DNA of 64,000 nt, taken from NCBI GenBank assembly GCA_943370355.1, contig CALRQP020000008.1, forward strand, positions 62,001 to 126,000, given 5' to 3'. Below, piece after piece: positions 40,207-49,414 of the stretch. This DNA is from JADCGM01 sp943370355. Lineage in GTDB: Bacteria > Pseudomonadota > Alphaproteobacteria > Sphingomonadales > Sphingomonadaceae. The notes under the pieces are model-generated. The model was not told where the DNA came from, did no database searches, and saw nothing but the letters and a program-made list of their open reading frames with translations. Position 1 is the first letter of the stretch. Every line of letters begins with the position of its first letter. Position numbers and translations under genes: made by a program.

Positions 40207-42978
40207 ATGGCCACGATCCTTGCCCAGGTCCCGGACAATCTGCGGCGGCAGCCGACGCGCGAGAGGGTCAGCCTCGACGGCGTCTGGGACTTCCGGCTGG
40301 AGCGCGAGGAGAACTGGCGGGCGATCCAGGTTCCGGGCGTCTGGCAGGCCCAATTCGACGATTTGCGCGAGACGCAGGGCGTCACCTGGTACCGGCGCAA
40401 CTTCACGCTGCCGCGCAGCTTCCGCGACCGGCACATCGTCATCGGCTTCGGCGCGATCAATTATCTCGCCGAGGTTTATGTCAACGGCCGGCTGATCCGC
40501 AGCCATGAGGGCGGCTATCTTGCGTTCGAGGCGGTGCTGGCCCCCGAACTGCTCTGGGAGGACAATCTCCTCGAAGTGAAGGTGACGCTGCCATCGAACG
40601 ACCGGGCGGAGTTTCCCGATCACCCCTTCCAGGAAATTCCGCACGGCAAGCAGAGCTGGTACGGCCCGATGGGCGGTATCTGGCAGTCGGTGTGGCTGGA
40701 GGCGCGCAACGCCGAACATTTCAAGGCGGTGCAGCTGCGCGCCGACCTTACGACGGGCGAGATCCTGGCCGAGATCAGCGTGTCAGCGGCGGCAGCGGAG
40801 CGCGCGCTACGCTGTACGGTGTTCGGTCCCGACGGCCGCGAGGTTGCGCAGCGGCGCTATCAGCGCGCAGGCGAGGTATCAGGTCATGCCAAGCTGAAAG
40901 TCGATAAGCCGCTCGCCTGGTCGCCCGACCATCCGAACCTCTACCGGCTCGTCATCGAACTCGGGCGCGGCGGCGACCTGCTCGATACGATGAGCCTGAA
41001 CTTTGGCTTCCGCACGATCGAGACAAAGGATGGCAGATTCCTGCTCAATGGCCAGCCGCTCTACATGCGTTGCGCGCTCGATCAGGACTATTATCCGGAA
41101 GGCCTCTACACGCTGCCCAACCTCGAATATCTCGAGGACCAGATGAAGAAGGCCAAACAGCTCGGTCTGAACACCATCCGTTGCCACATCAAAGTGCCTG
41201 ACCCCGTCTATTATGATGTCTGCGACCGGCTGGGCCTGCTGGTCTGGACCGAATTCCCCAATTTCGAGCGGTTCAGCGACAAGGCAGCCGAGCGGGCGCG
41301 GCATACCGCCGAAGGTATCATTGCCCGCGACGGCCACCATCCCTCGATCATCGCCTGGACGATAATCAACGAGGACTGGGGCACGCGGCTCACCGAAAAC
41401 CCCGAGCACCGGCAATGGCTTGCCGAACAATATGACTGGCTGAAAGTCTATGACCCGACGCGACTCGCAGTCGACAATTCAGCCTGTTTTCCGAACTTTC
41501 ATGTCAAGACGGACATCGAGGACTATCATTATTACCGCGGCATCCCCGACCGGCGCGAGGAATGGGACGCCCTGACCGCGAGCTTCGCGAAGCGTGAGGG
41601 CTGGACCTTCAGTCCGCACGGCGACAGCCAGGCGCGCGGCGACGAGCCGCTGGTCTGCTCGGAGTTCGGCATCTGGGGCTTGCCGCATCCGAAGGATCTG
41701 CGGCGCGGCGGCACGATGGATCCGTGGTGGTTCGAGACGGGCCAGCAATGGGGCGACGGCGTCGCCTACCCCAAGGGAATCGAGCAGCGCTATCGCAGCT
41801 TCTTCCTCGACCGCGCCTTCGGCAGCTTCGACGCGTTCATCGATGCGACGCAATGGTATCAGTGGATGGGTCTCAAATATGAGATCGAGAAGCTCCGCGA
41901 ACATGCCTCGATCCAGGGCTATGTGATCACCGAGCTGACCGACATTTATTGGGAGTCGAACGGGCTCATGGACATGGAGCGCAACCTGCGCGCCTTCCAC
42001 GAGCCGTTTGCGCAGTTGAACGCCGATCTCGTCGTGCTGCCCGCCTTCGCCAAATGGGGCTATTGGGCAGGCGAGCGTCTCGATTTCACGCCGCGCATCG
42101 CAACCGGCGGTGCGACGCTGCCGCCGGGTGCGCGCCTCGACTGGCGGGTCGAGCCGTTCGGCCTGTCGGGGAGCGTCGAAGTCGCCGCCGCGCCGCCCGG
42201 TGCGGTCATCCCGATCGACGGCATCGAGATCGAACTACCGCAGGACCGCCCGCCGGTTGCGGCGATGCTCCACCTGACACTGTCAGATCACCGCAGCAAT
42301 GTGCTCGCGCGCAACAGCGAAGCCTTTTCGGTCTACCCGCGCATGGCCAGCGTGACCGGTGTATCGGCACAGCTCTGGTCCGACGACCAGCGCATCCTCG
42401 AACGGCTGCGCGCACTCGGCTACCGCATCGCCGAGGACGCCGACCATGCCGATCTGCTGGTGGTGCGCATCATGGACACCGACTCGGTCGAGGCGGTGCG
42501 GCGCGGCAAGCGGGCGCTCGTCATCTATGAGGAAGGCGAATCGCGCTGGCTGCGCTCCGACCATCCGGCGTCGATCCTGCCCGTGCAATTCTATATGCAC
42601 GAGGCCTTTCCGGGGCTGTTCGCCGAGAACCGCGAACATTCGATCACGCGCAGCGACTGGATTACCGCGTTCAGCTGGCTGCGCCGCTCCGGCGCATTCG
42701 CCGACCTGCCGGGCGGCCCGATATTCGACATGAGTTTCGAGAAAGTCGCGCCGCGCCATACGCTCAACGGCATGAAGCCGTGGGAGTATGAAGCGCATGT
42801 CCATGCCGGCTGCACGGTCGGCTGGGCGCACAAAACCAGCGCCTTCATCGCCGAACGCTGGTTCGGTCGCGGCAAGGCGGTACTCACGACCTTTCGCCTG
42901 ACCCAGAGCCCGACGGGCAGCGACCCGGTTGCGACGGTATTGCTCGACCGGCTGGTACGGCAGTCCCTCGCCGGCTGA
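40207..42978 (+). CDS. Glycoside hydrolase family 2 protein
   Basis: 923-aa GH2 enzyme. A jelly-roll N-domain (SLDGVWDFRLEREENWRAIQ) precedes the barrel. The acid/base Glu is in IIAWTIINEDWGTRL and the nucleophile Glu in VCSEFGIWGLP. NGQPLYMRCALDQDYYPEGL fits the barrel entry. There is no signal peptide, so it acts in the cytoplasm on oligosaccharides taken up by other systems. Placed after dgoA, it probably frees galactose (beta-galactosidase) or a uronate; the exact linkage cannot be read from sequence. ATG at 40207 has GGAG at 8-base spacing. Confidence 0.9.
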   Translation: MATILAQVPDNLRRQPTRERVSLDGVWDFRLEREENWRAIQVPGVWQAQFDDLRETQGVTWYRRNFTLPRSFRDRHIVIGFGAINYLAEVYVNGRLIRSHEGGYLAFEAVLAPELLWEDNLLEVKVTLPSNDRAEFPDHPFQEIPHGKQSWYGPMGGIWQSVWLEARNAEHFKAVQLRADLTTGEILAEISVSAAAAERALRCTVFGPDGREVAQRRYQRAGEVSGHAKLKVDKPLAWSPDHPNLYRLVIELGRGGDLLDTMSLNFGFRTIETKDGRFLLNGQPLYMRCALDQDYYPEGLYTLPNLEYLEDQMKKAKQLGLNTIRCHIKVPDPVYYDVCDRLGLLVWTEFPNFERFSDKAAERARHTAEGIIARDGHHPSIIAWTIINEDWGTRLTENPEHRQWLAEQYDWLKVYDPTRLAVDNSACFPNFHVKTDIEDYHYYRGIPDRREEWDALTASFAKREGWTFSPHGDSQARGDEPLVCSEFGIWGLPHPKDLRRGGTMDPWWFETGQQWGDGVAYPKGIEQRYRSFFLDRAFGSFDAFIDATQWYQWMGLKYEIEKLREHASIQGYVITELTDIYWESNGLMDMERNLRAFHEPFAQLNADLVVLPAFAKWGYWAGERLDFTPRIATGGATLPPGARLDWRVEPFGLSGSVEVAAAPPGAVIPIDGIEIELPQDRPPVAAMLHLTLSDHRSNVLARNSEAFSVYPRMASVTGVSAQLWSDDQRILERLRALGYRIAEDADHADLLVVRIMDTDSVEAVRRGKRALVIYEEGESRWLRSDHPASILPVQFYMHEAFPGLFAENREHSITRSDWITAFSWLRRSGAFADLPGGPIFDMSFEKVAPRHTLNGMKPWEYEAHVHAGCTVGWAHKTSAFIAERWFGRGKAVLTTFRLTQSPTGSDPVATVLLDRLVRQSLAG

Positions 42979-43042
42979 GCGCGGGCATCAGCGTTTCGTT
43001 AACCTTCCATCTTCCATAGTCGCGCCTTGGAGAGGGAGCGCC

Positions 43043-44737
43043 GTGACTGGGGAAGAGCATAGTTTCCGAGACCGGGCGGTCGCTTTTGCCGCCGGTGCCG
43101 CGGCGGTTGTCCTGATTCTGGCGCTGCTGGCGACGGGCGTTGGCGAGAAGCTGCAGGCCGGCGATCCCATGCTGCGTGCGCTGGCGATCCAGTGCATCCT
43201 GCTGTCGGTGATCGCTGCGGGCGTGACCGCACTCGCGACGCTGCGCGCGGTGGAGCCAATCGCAGGAGCACTCGACCGGATCATCCTGACCCTCCGTGCG
43301 GCTGCCGACGGCAACCTCTCGGCGAGCTTTCCTGATGGTGCCCGTGGTGTGCTGCCCACGCTGGTCATCTCACTTGAGACGCTGTTGCAGCGCTTCCGGG
43401 TCAGCCTCGACCGGTCGGAGCAGCTCGCGCTGACCGATGCGCTGACCGGCCTGCCCAACCGCATGCACTTTGAACGCATCGTCGAGACGACCCTGACGTC
43501 GGTTCGGCTCGATGACCGCGCCTGCGCCCTGCTCTTTGTCGATCTCGACCGGTTCAAGGCGATCAACGACAGCCTTGGCCATGCGCGGGGCGACCTGCTC
43601 GTGCAGATGGTCGCGTCGCGGTTGCGGCAGGTCGATGCAGGTGCTGACAAGCCGGTAATCGCCCGGCTGTCCGGCGACGAATTTGCCGTGTTGCTGACCG
43701 CGCCCGCGGCCGAGGATATCGACCGCTCGGCGCGGCGGGTCCTGCAAATTTTCGAACAGCCCTTCCACTTCGACGGACAGACCGTGAAGGTCGGCGCGTC
43801 GATCGGCTTGGCCAATTTCCCGCTCGATGGCAGCGATCTGGAAACGCTGCTGCGCAACGCCGATGCGGCGATGTACCATGCCAAAGACCAAGGCCGCAGC
43901 CGCATCGCGACCTATGCTGCCTCGATGGGCGAGCGGTCGCGCGACCGGGCGCAGCTGGAGGAACAGATCCGCGAGGCGCTGCGGCTGAACCAGTTCGAAC
44001 TCCACTATCAGGCGCAGGTCGCCCCATCCGCCGATGGTTGCATCGGCGTCGAGGCCCTGATCCGCTGGCGGCACCCGACGCTCGGCATGCGGCCGCCGGG
44101 GCTGTTCATCCCCTTTGCTGAAGAGACCGGCCTAATCCTCGATATCGGCCGCTGGGTGGCCGAGGAAGCGACGCGCACCGTCGCACGCTGGCACAAACGC
44201 GGGCTCAACGTGCGGATGAGCTTCAACGTGTCGCCGGTGCAGCTCGCGCGGCCCGACTTCGTCGGCCATCTGCGGCACTGCCTCGTCGCGAGCGGGGCTC
44301 CGCCCGAACTGGTCGAGGTGGAGATCACCGAGTCGCTGGTCATGTCGAACGACGATACCGCGATGGAGCGGCTGACCGCGCTGCGCCAGCTGGGCCTGTC
44401 GGTCGCCATCGACGATTTCGGCACGGGCTATTCGAACCTCGCCCGCCTGAAGCAATTGCCGATTGACCGGCTCAAGATCGACCGATCGCTCGTCGAGGAT
44501 ATCGTAACCTCGCAGGACACGCGTACGATCGTGACGGCGATCATCGGGCTGGCTCACGGCCTCGGCTACGAGACCGTCGCCGAAGGGATCGAGACGAGCG
44601 ATCAGCATGAAATGCTCGGTGTGCTCGGCTGCGACCTGCTGCAGGGCTTCGGGATTGCGCGACCCGTCGAGGAGGCCCGCTTCCTCGCCTGGGAGGCCGA
44701 GAGGCGGACGCCGGTGCGGCTCGCCGCGACGGCTTAA
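43043..44737 (+). CDS. Membrane-anchored GGDEF-EAL protein
   Basis: 564-aa cyclic-di-GMP protein. Two membrane helices (about residues 13-31 and 47-65) are followed by a HAMP-like stretch, a GGDEF domain (SGDEF in RLSGDEFAVLL) and an EAL domain. All main EAL residues are visible (VEALIRW, EITESLVM, IDDFGTGYSN, LKIDRS, AEGIET, LQGFGIARP). The GGDEF site is SGDEF, tolerated in active cyclases, but no RxxD inhibitory site is seen. Phosphodiesterase activity is therefore the safer call. GTG at 43043 has GAGAGGGAG upstream. Its stop overlaps the convergent transporter's stop by 4 bp. Confidence 0.92.
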   Translation: MTGEEHSFRDRAVAFAAGAAAVVLILALLATGVGEKLQAGDPMLRALAIQCILLSVIAAGVTALATLRAVEPIAGALDRIILTLRAAADGNLSASFPDGARGVLPTLVISLETLLQRFRVSLDRSEQLALTDALTGLPNRMHFERIVETTLTSVRLDDRACALLFVDLDRFKAINDSLGHARGDLLVQMVASRLRQVDAGADKPVIARLSGDEFAVLLTAPAAEDIDRSARRVLQIFEQPFHFDGQTVKVGASIGLANFPLDGSDLETLLRNADAAMYHAKDQGRSRIATYAASMGERSRDRAQLEEQIREALRLNQFELHYQAQVAPSADGCIGVEALIRWRHPTLGMRPPGLFIPFAEETGLILDIGRWVAEEATRTVARWHKRGLNVRMSFNVSPVQLARPDFVGHLRHCLVASGAPPELVEVEITESLVMSNDDTAMERLTALRQLGLSVAIDDFGTGYSNLARLKQLPIDRLKIDRSLVEDIVTSQDTRTIVTAIIGLAHGLGYETVAEGIETSDQHEMLGVLGCDLLQGFGIARPVEEARFLAWEAERRTPVRLAATA

Positions 44738-45696
44738 CCGCCCAGAATATCGCTTCGGCGGAGCCAGATCCAAAGCCCGGCGCCGATGGCAATGCTCAGG
44801 ATCGTGATCGCCCAAAATCCCTGTCCGTGCTCGCCGAACGGGATGCCGCCGACGTTCATGCCGAACAGGCCGGTCAGGAAGGTCAGCGGCAGGAACACCG
44901 TTCCCGCGACGGTCAGCACGAGATTGCGTTCGTTCATCGACTCGGCACGCATGTCGGCGAGCTGTTCGGTCAGCACAGCCGAGCGTTCGCGGATCGAATC
45001 CAGTTCTTCGACGAGCCGGGTCACCCGGTTGACCGCCTCGCCGATCTCGATACGGTCATCATCGTGCAGCCAGGCGAAATTGGGGACGACGAGTCCGGTC
45101 AGCGCGTCCCTCTGCGGGCTGATGTAACGGCGCAGGCCGATCGCGGTGCGGCGAATGCGGCCGATGCGTTCGCGCAGATTCTTGGTCTGGCCTTCGATGA
45201 CATCTTCTTCCAGCTGGTCGACGGTATCGGTCAGCGTGTTGATCGGCGTTTCGAGGCGGATCGTCAGCACTTCGGACAGCCGGACGATCATGTCGCCCGG
45301 GTCCTTGACGCGTCCCGCCTCAACGGCAGCGATGAGGTCGTCGAGCGCGAGCAGCTGGCGGTAGCTGACACTGAGCACCCTGCCCGCCTCGGCCCACAGC
45401 CGGATCGAGACCAGATCTTCCGGATCGGCCTCGGGGTTCATGTTGACGCCGCGCAGGTTGACGAGAACGCCTCCGTCGAGCGGCGTCGCGCGCGGGCGTG
45501 TCTCTATCGCCGACAGCGCGGCGATGGCAGCCGCCGGGACGCCCGACTGATCGCGCAGCCACGCCATGCATTCATCGTCATTGCCGTCGATATGCAGCCA
45601 GATCAGCGCGCAGCCAGACCGATGGGCCTCGGCTTCGGCGAGGTCGAAACAGCGGGCCGAACCGTCGGCCTGGATGATATAGGCGAAGCTTCTCAT
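44734..45696 (-). CDS. ZntB/CorA family divalent cation transporter
   Basis: 320-aa CorA-superfamily transporter. A long cytoplasmic funnel domain precedes two C-terminal membrane helices. The first helix ends in the GMN signature (LTGLFGMNVGGIPFGE), and the C-terminus is basic (WLRRSDILGG). The sequence TLTDTVDQLEEDV and RRTAIGLRRYISPQRDALTG match ZntB-like proteins, so Zn2+ (or Mg2+) transport is likely. Its start overlaps the siroheme-synthase-like gene by 4 bp (ATGA). Confidence 0.87.
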   Translation of the reverse strand: MRSFAYIIQADGSARCFDLAEAEAHRSGCALIWLHIDGNDDECMAWLRDQSGVPAAAIAALSAIETRPRATPLDGGVLVNLRGVNMNPEADPEDLVSIRLWAEAGRVLSVSYRQLLALDDLIAAVEAGRVKDPGDMIVRLSEVLTIRLETPINTLTDTVDQLEEDVIEGQTKNLRERIGRIRRTAIGLRRYISPQRDALTGLVVPNFAWLHDDDRIEIGEAVNRVTRLVEELDSIRERSAVLTEQLADMRAESMNERNLVLTVAGTVFLPLTFLTGLFGMNVGGIPFGEHGQGFWAITILSIAIGAGLWIWLRRSDILGG

Positions 45697-46445
45697 GGGT
45701 GCGCGGCGACAAATACGCTGCGACCGACTGGAAGTGCCAGCGGTGGCGTATCGCACACGCTGCGAATGGCATCGCGGCGCGCGCGGTCGAGGATCGCTGC
45801 GGGGGCGTTCGGCGCATGGAACAGCGTGTCGGCCTGCGACAGGGCACGGAGTTCGCGGAGCGTGAGGTCGTCGGGGTCGCGGGCCGTGATCATCGTCAGA
45901 GAGGGGGCAGTTGAGGTCGTGCCACCCAGCGCCGTCACGATGATTGCCGCAGGGTCGGCATGATCGGCGAACGGGTCGAGCGGACCGCCGGGCGCGAGCA
46001 GCGCATCCCAGAAGCGGCGGCGATCCGACACGGTCGGCATCGCAGCGGCGACGGCCGGCTTGGCTGCGTCGATGGCGCGTGCGAGATCACTGAGACTGGC
46101 GGGCAGCAGCGCCTCAAGACGTTCGCGCAGCGCCTTGGAAAGTGTCGCCGACGCGCCGCCGGTACCCACCGCGACGGTGACGGGCGCGCGGTCGACGATA
46201 GCTGGGACGGTAAAGTCGCAGAGGTCTGGTCGGTCAACGACGTTGACGAGCAGGCCTGCGGCCTCGAGCCGCGCCGCATCGGCCTCGGGCGGGTCGGCCG
46301 CGACAAAGGCGAGCTTCGCGCCCTCAGTGACGATCATACCGCCAGATGACTCGATGAGCCGCCGCTTGGCCTCGGCTGCCTCGCCGCTGCCCGTCAGCAC
46401 GACCTTGCGACCCTTGAGATTCAGGAAGACCGGCAACTGCTCCAT
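45693..46445 (-). CDS. Siroheme synthase N-domain (precorrin-2 dehydrogenase) with a truncated methylase tail
   Basis: 250-aa protein. Residues 1 to about 165 are the CysG N-domain (precorrin-2 dehydrogenase/ferrochelatase): LPVFLNLKGRKVVLTGSGEA, RPDLCDFTVPAIVDRAPVTV, VGTGGASATLSKALRERLEA. The last 75 residues (ARDPDDLTLRELRALSQADT, then LDRARRDA) look like the first part of the CysG methylase domain (GDPDLLTLxAxRxxQQAD, LxLARRDA), but they end there. The rest of that domain is missing; a full separate SUMT is encoded at 51742. ATG at 46445 is the start. It is first in an operon with the CorA-type gene. Confidence 0.8.
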   Translation of the reverse strand: MEQLPVFLNLKGRKVVLTGSGEAAEAKRRLIESSGGMIVTEGAKLAFVAADPPEADAARLEAAGLLVNVVDRPDLCDFTVPAIVDRAPVTVAVGTGGASATLSKALRERLEALLPASLSDLARAIDAAKPAVAAAMPTVSDRRRFWDALLAPGGPLDPFADHADPAAIIVTALGGTTSTAPSLTMITARDPDDLTLRELRALSQADTLFHAPNAPAAILDRARRDAIRSVCDTPPLALPVGRSVFVAAHP

Positions 46446-46508
46446 AATGGCGACTGTGGCACAGCGTTCGCCGTCGCGCCAAGGCCGGACGCCTGCTAAG
46501 GCTGGGTA

Positions 46509-46829
46509 ATGAGCCAGGACATCATCATCGTCACCGGCGCGATCCTCGCGCAGCCCGACACCTTCGACGAATTGCAGCGGATCAGCCTTGCGCATGTGCA
46601 CCGGTCGCGGACCGAGCCGGGATGCCTGTCGCACGGCGTCGCGGTCGACAGCGACAATCCATTGCGGCTGGTGTTCCATGAGGAATGGGCCGACGAAACC
46701 GCCCTGCTCACACATTTCGCGGTGCCGGAATCCCGGACCTTCGCGGCCGAAGCTGCGAGATTGGCAGCAGAGAAGCCGGCGATTGCGATCTGGCGATCCG
46801 CGCCGTCGCCGCTCATGACGCGGTTCTAG
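46509..46829 (+). CDS. ABM family protein
   Basis: 106-aa single-domain antibiotic-biosynthesis-monooxygenase-like protein, with SLAHVHRSRTEPGCLSHGVA and LVFHEEWADETALLTHFAVP as in YgiN-type monooxygenases. Starts 63 bp from the divergent siroheme-synthase-like gene and ends 4 bp before the membrane protein at 46834, so those two are probably cotranscribed. The substrate is unknown. This is the second ABM gene here (the other is at 14967). Confidence 0.83.
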   Translation: MSQDIIIVTGAILAQPDTFDELQRISLAHVHRSRTEPGCLSHGVAVDSDNPLRLVFHEEWADETALLTHFAVPESRTFAAEAARLAAEKPAIAIWRSAPSPLMTRF

Positions 46830-46833
46830 ACGA

Positions 46834-47187
46834 ATGCTCTACCTTGCGCTCAAGGCGCTGATCTCCGGCCTGATCATTGGCATCGTGTCGGAGATCGCCA
46901 AGCGCAGCCCGGGCTTCGGCGCGCTCGTCGCGTCGCTGCCGCTCATTTCGGTGCTCGGCATGATCTGGCTGTGGCGCGACACCGCCGACCCGGTGCGGAT
47001 GGCCGACCATGCCGCGGCGACCTTCTGGTATGTGCTGCCGTCGCTGCCGATGTTCCTGCTGATCCCGGCGATGCTTCGGCACGGCACCGGCTTCTGGCTG
47101 GCGCTGACTGCGGGCTGTGCTCTGACGGTGGTGCTCTACCTGCTCATGACCTGGATCGGCCCCCGCCTCGGACTGCGGCTGTCATGA
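46834..47187 (+). CDS. DUF3147-type small membrane protein
   Basis: 117-aa protein with about four hydrophobic helices, starting YLALKALISGLIIGIVSEIA and including PGFGALVASLPLISVLGMIW. It fits the DUF3147 pattern of small inner-membrane proteins of unknown function. Overlaps the following Met-rich protein gene by 4 bp (ATGA), so the two are cotranslated. Confidence 0.75.
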   Translation: MLYLALKALISGLIIGIVSEIAKRSPGFGALVASLPLISVLGMIWLWRDTADPVRMADHAAATFWYVLPSLPMFLLIPAMLRHGTGFWLALTAGCALTVVLYLLMTWIGPRLGLRLS

Positions 47188-48524
47188 AGCGATTTGCGAC
47201 GGTTGCGCTGTTCGTCGCGCTGCCGGTCATGGCGGCGGCGCAGGACATGCCGGGGATGGACCATAGCCAGCACACGCCGGCGGCCGACCCGATGGCTGGC
47301 ATGGACATGTCAGGCATGGCCGGAATGGACCATGGCGGCGGCATGACGATGACCGGCCTGCTCGGCCCCTATCCGATGGCGCGCGAGGCATCGGGGACGG
47401 CGTGGCAGCCGGACAGCGCCGGGCATGATGCGCTGCATTTCGGCAGCGGCGGCTGGATGCTGATGGCACATGGCAATGTGACCGGCGTCTACGACAATCA
47501 GGGTGGCCCACGCGGCGGCAGCAAGGGCTTCAGCGAGTCGATGGGCATGCTGATGGCGAGCCGCAAGGTCGGTCATAGCGACACGATCGGGCTGCGCGCG
47601 ATGCTATCGCTCGATCCGCTGATGGGACGGCGCGGCTATCCGTTGCTGCTGGCGACCGGCGAGACGGCGGACGGCGCGACGAGTCTCGTCGACCGGCAGC
47701 ATCCGCACGACCTGTTCATGGAACTGGCCGCCAGCTGGTCGCACGATCTCGGCGGCGGCAAGGCGGTCTCGCTGTACGCGGGCCTGCCCGGCGAACCGGC
47801 GCTCGGGCCGCCGACCTTCATGCACCGCGTGTCGGGCATGGACAATCCGGAGGCCCCGATCGGCCACCATTGGTTCGACTCGACACATGTGACTTTCGGC
47901 GTGGTGACGGCCGGCTTCTCGACCTCAACGTGGAAGATCGAGGCGAGCGCATTCAAGGGCCGAGAGCCGGACCAGCACCGCTATGATATCGAGACGCCGA
48001 AACTCGATTCCTGGGCCGTGCGCGCCTTCTGGAACCCGACCGCCAACCTGTCGCTGCAGGCCAGCACCGGGCATCTGAACAGCCCCGAGCAATTGCATCC
48101 CGAAAAGGACGAGCAGCGCACGACTGTCAGCGCGACCTGGGCGAAGCCGCTCGGTGAGCGGCGGCTGGTTGCGGCGACGCTGGCGTGGAGCAACAAGGAT
48201 CTGCGCCCGGGTCCGACGCTGACCGGCTGGCTGGCGGAGGCGACGCTGCGGCTGGATCGCGACACGCTGTTTGCACGCGCCGAACGCAAGTCCGATGACG
48301 AACTGTTTGAGGACGATCCTGCAAACCCGCTGCACGATAAGGTGGTACGTGTGAACAAGCTCAGCCTCGGCTATTTCCGCACCCTGCCGGTAGCGGCGCA
48401 TGTGAAGCTCGATATCGGCGGACTGGCGAGCGCCTACGCGTGGCCGACGGCTTTGGAGACGGCGTACGGGAAGGATGGGGTGAAGAGCTTCATGCTATTC
48501 GTGAGGGCAAAGCTGGGGAGCTGA
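47184..48524 (+). CDS. Met/His-rich secreted, probably outer-membrane copper-related protein
   Basis: 446-aa protein. A signal peptide (KRFATVALFVALPVMAAAQ) is followed by a Met/His/Asp-rich metal-binding-like stretch, DMPGMDHSQH and later MAGMDMSGMAGMDHGGGMTM. The remainder alternates beta-type segments (LAASWSHDLGGGKAVSLYAG, GFSTSTWKIEASAFKG, TVSATWAKPLGERR, VKLDIGGLASAYAW) and ends in a short C-terminal strand (FMLFVRAKLGS), which suggests an outer-membrane barrel. It resembles copper-resistance outer-membrane proteins, but I cannot name the family. Coupled to the DUF3147 gene. Confidence 0.65.
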   Translation: MKRFATVALFVALPVMAAAQDMPGMDHSQHTPAADPMAGMDMSGMAGMDHGGGMTMTGLLGPYPMAREASGTAWQPDSAGHDALHFGSGGWMLMAHGNVTGVYDNQGGPRGGSKGFSESMGMLMASRKVGHSDTIGLRAMLSLDPLMGRRGYPLLLATGETADGATSLVDRQHPHDLFMELAASWSHDLGGGKAVSLYAGLPGEPALGPPTFMHRVSGMDNPEAPIGHHWFDSTHVTFGVVTAGFSTSTWKIEASAFKGREPDQHRYDIETPKLDSWAVRAFWNPTANLSLQASTGHLNSPEQLHPEKDEQRTTVSATWAKPLGERRLVAATLAWSNKDLRPGPTLTGWLAEATLRLDRDTLFARAERKSDDELFEDDPANPLHDKVVRVNKLSLGYFRTLPVAAHVKLDIGGLASAYAWPTALETAYGKDGVKSFMLFVRAKLGS

Positions 48525-48530
48525 TCCCTG

Positions 48531-48650
48531 CCGTCATCCCGGCGAACGCCGGGACCCAGCAGCGAAGCAATAAATGCACGCGGGAGCGTGCGCGCGCTGC
48601 CGCGCGCTTTCCCTGTAGCTTCTGGGTCCCGGCGTTCGCCGGGATGACGG
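48531..48650. repeat. Inverted REP pair (29-bp perfect arms)
   Basis: Positions 48531-48559 and 48622-48650 are perfect 29-bp reverse complements. Each contains the stem-loop TCCCGGC-GAAC-GCCGGGA, headed by CCGTCA and followed by CCCAG. The 62-bp centre is GC-rich with no open reading frame. It separates the Met-rich gene from the convergent cysH. It has the same plan as the pairs at 25477 and 63746. Confidence 0.88.
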
Positions 48651-48661
48651 GGGTAGTCCCT

Positions 48662-49414
48662 TCAGAACACCGGTTCGTTCGGATCCGCCACCGTCTCATG
48701 GATCCCGCATTCGACCTTGTCCCAGCCGCGCCAGCGGCCGGCGCGCGGGTCTTCGCCGGGCTGGACGATGCTGGTGCAGGGCATGCAGCCGATCGAGGCA
48801 TAGCCTTGCGCCTCGAGCGGGTGGCGCGGCAGTTCGTGGTCAGCGAAATAGGCGTCGAGCTCGGGCTTGGACCAATCGGCGAGCGGGTTGATCTTGAGCC
48901 GGCCCTCGTCGATCTCGAAACGCGGCAGGCCCGCGCGCGTGCCAAACCCCTTGCGGCCGGAAATCCAGGCGTCGAAGGGGGCCAGCGCGCGGCGCAGCGG
49001 TTCGACCTTGCGCAGGTCGCAGCAACCATCGGGATCGTAGGACCAACGCAAACTCGTCTTGTCCTTCTGCGCGAGCAGATAGGGATCGGGCCGGAACACA
49101 CGCAGGTCGGTGAAGCCGAGACTTTCGGCGAGCGTGTCCCGGTAGGCGAGCGTTTCGCCAAACATCTTCTGCGTGTTGACGAAGATGACCGGGACGCCGG
49201 TATCGACCTGCGCCACCTGATGCAGCAACACGGCCGACTCCGCGCCGAACGACGACACGGCGGCAACGCGGCCCTTGAGTTCGCCGGTCAGCAGGTCGCG
49301 CAGCATGTCCGCCGTCGAGACACCGTCATAGCGTGCGGTCAGCCGCTCGACATCCGCCGCGCCGAATGGCGGCGCCGTTTCGATGACGTCGAGCTGGCGC
49401 GCGGCGTCAGCCAT
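48662..49414 (-). CDS. cysH: Phosphoadenylyl/adenylyl-sulfate reductase
   Basis: 250-aa thioredoxin-dependent APS/PAPS reductase. PP-loop motif VSSFGAESAVLLHQVAQ; catalytic Cys in VECGIHE near the C-terminus. The iron-sulfur cysteines DGCCDLRKVEP and GCMPCTS mark it as the 4Fe-4S, APS-reductase type. It reduces activated sulfate to sulfite for CysI. The start overlaps DUF934 by 8 bp. Last gene of the run cobA-DUF2849-cysI-DUF934-cysH. Confidence 0.94.
   Translation of the reverse strand: MADAARQLDVIETAPPFGAADVERLTARYDGVSTADMLRDLLTGELKGRVAAVSSFGAESAVLLHQVAQVDTGVPVIFVNTQKMFGETLAYRDTLAESLGFTDLRVFRPDPYLLAQKDKTSLRWSYDPDGCCDLRKVEPLRRALAPFDAWISGRKGFGTRAGLPRFEIDEGRLKINPLADWSKPELDAYFADHELPRHPLEAQGYASIGCMPCTSIVQPGEDPRAGRWRGWDKVECGIHETVADPNEPVF

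Noticed and set aside
48560..48621. Small gene between the Met-rich protein and cysH
   Set aside because: The 62-bp segment is the centre of an inverted REP pair, with no ribosome binding site or conserved frame.
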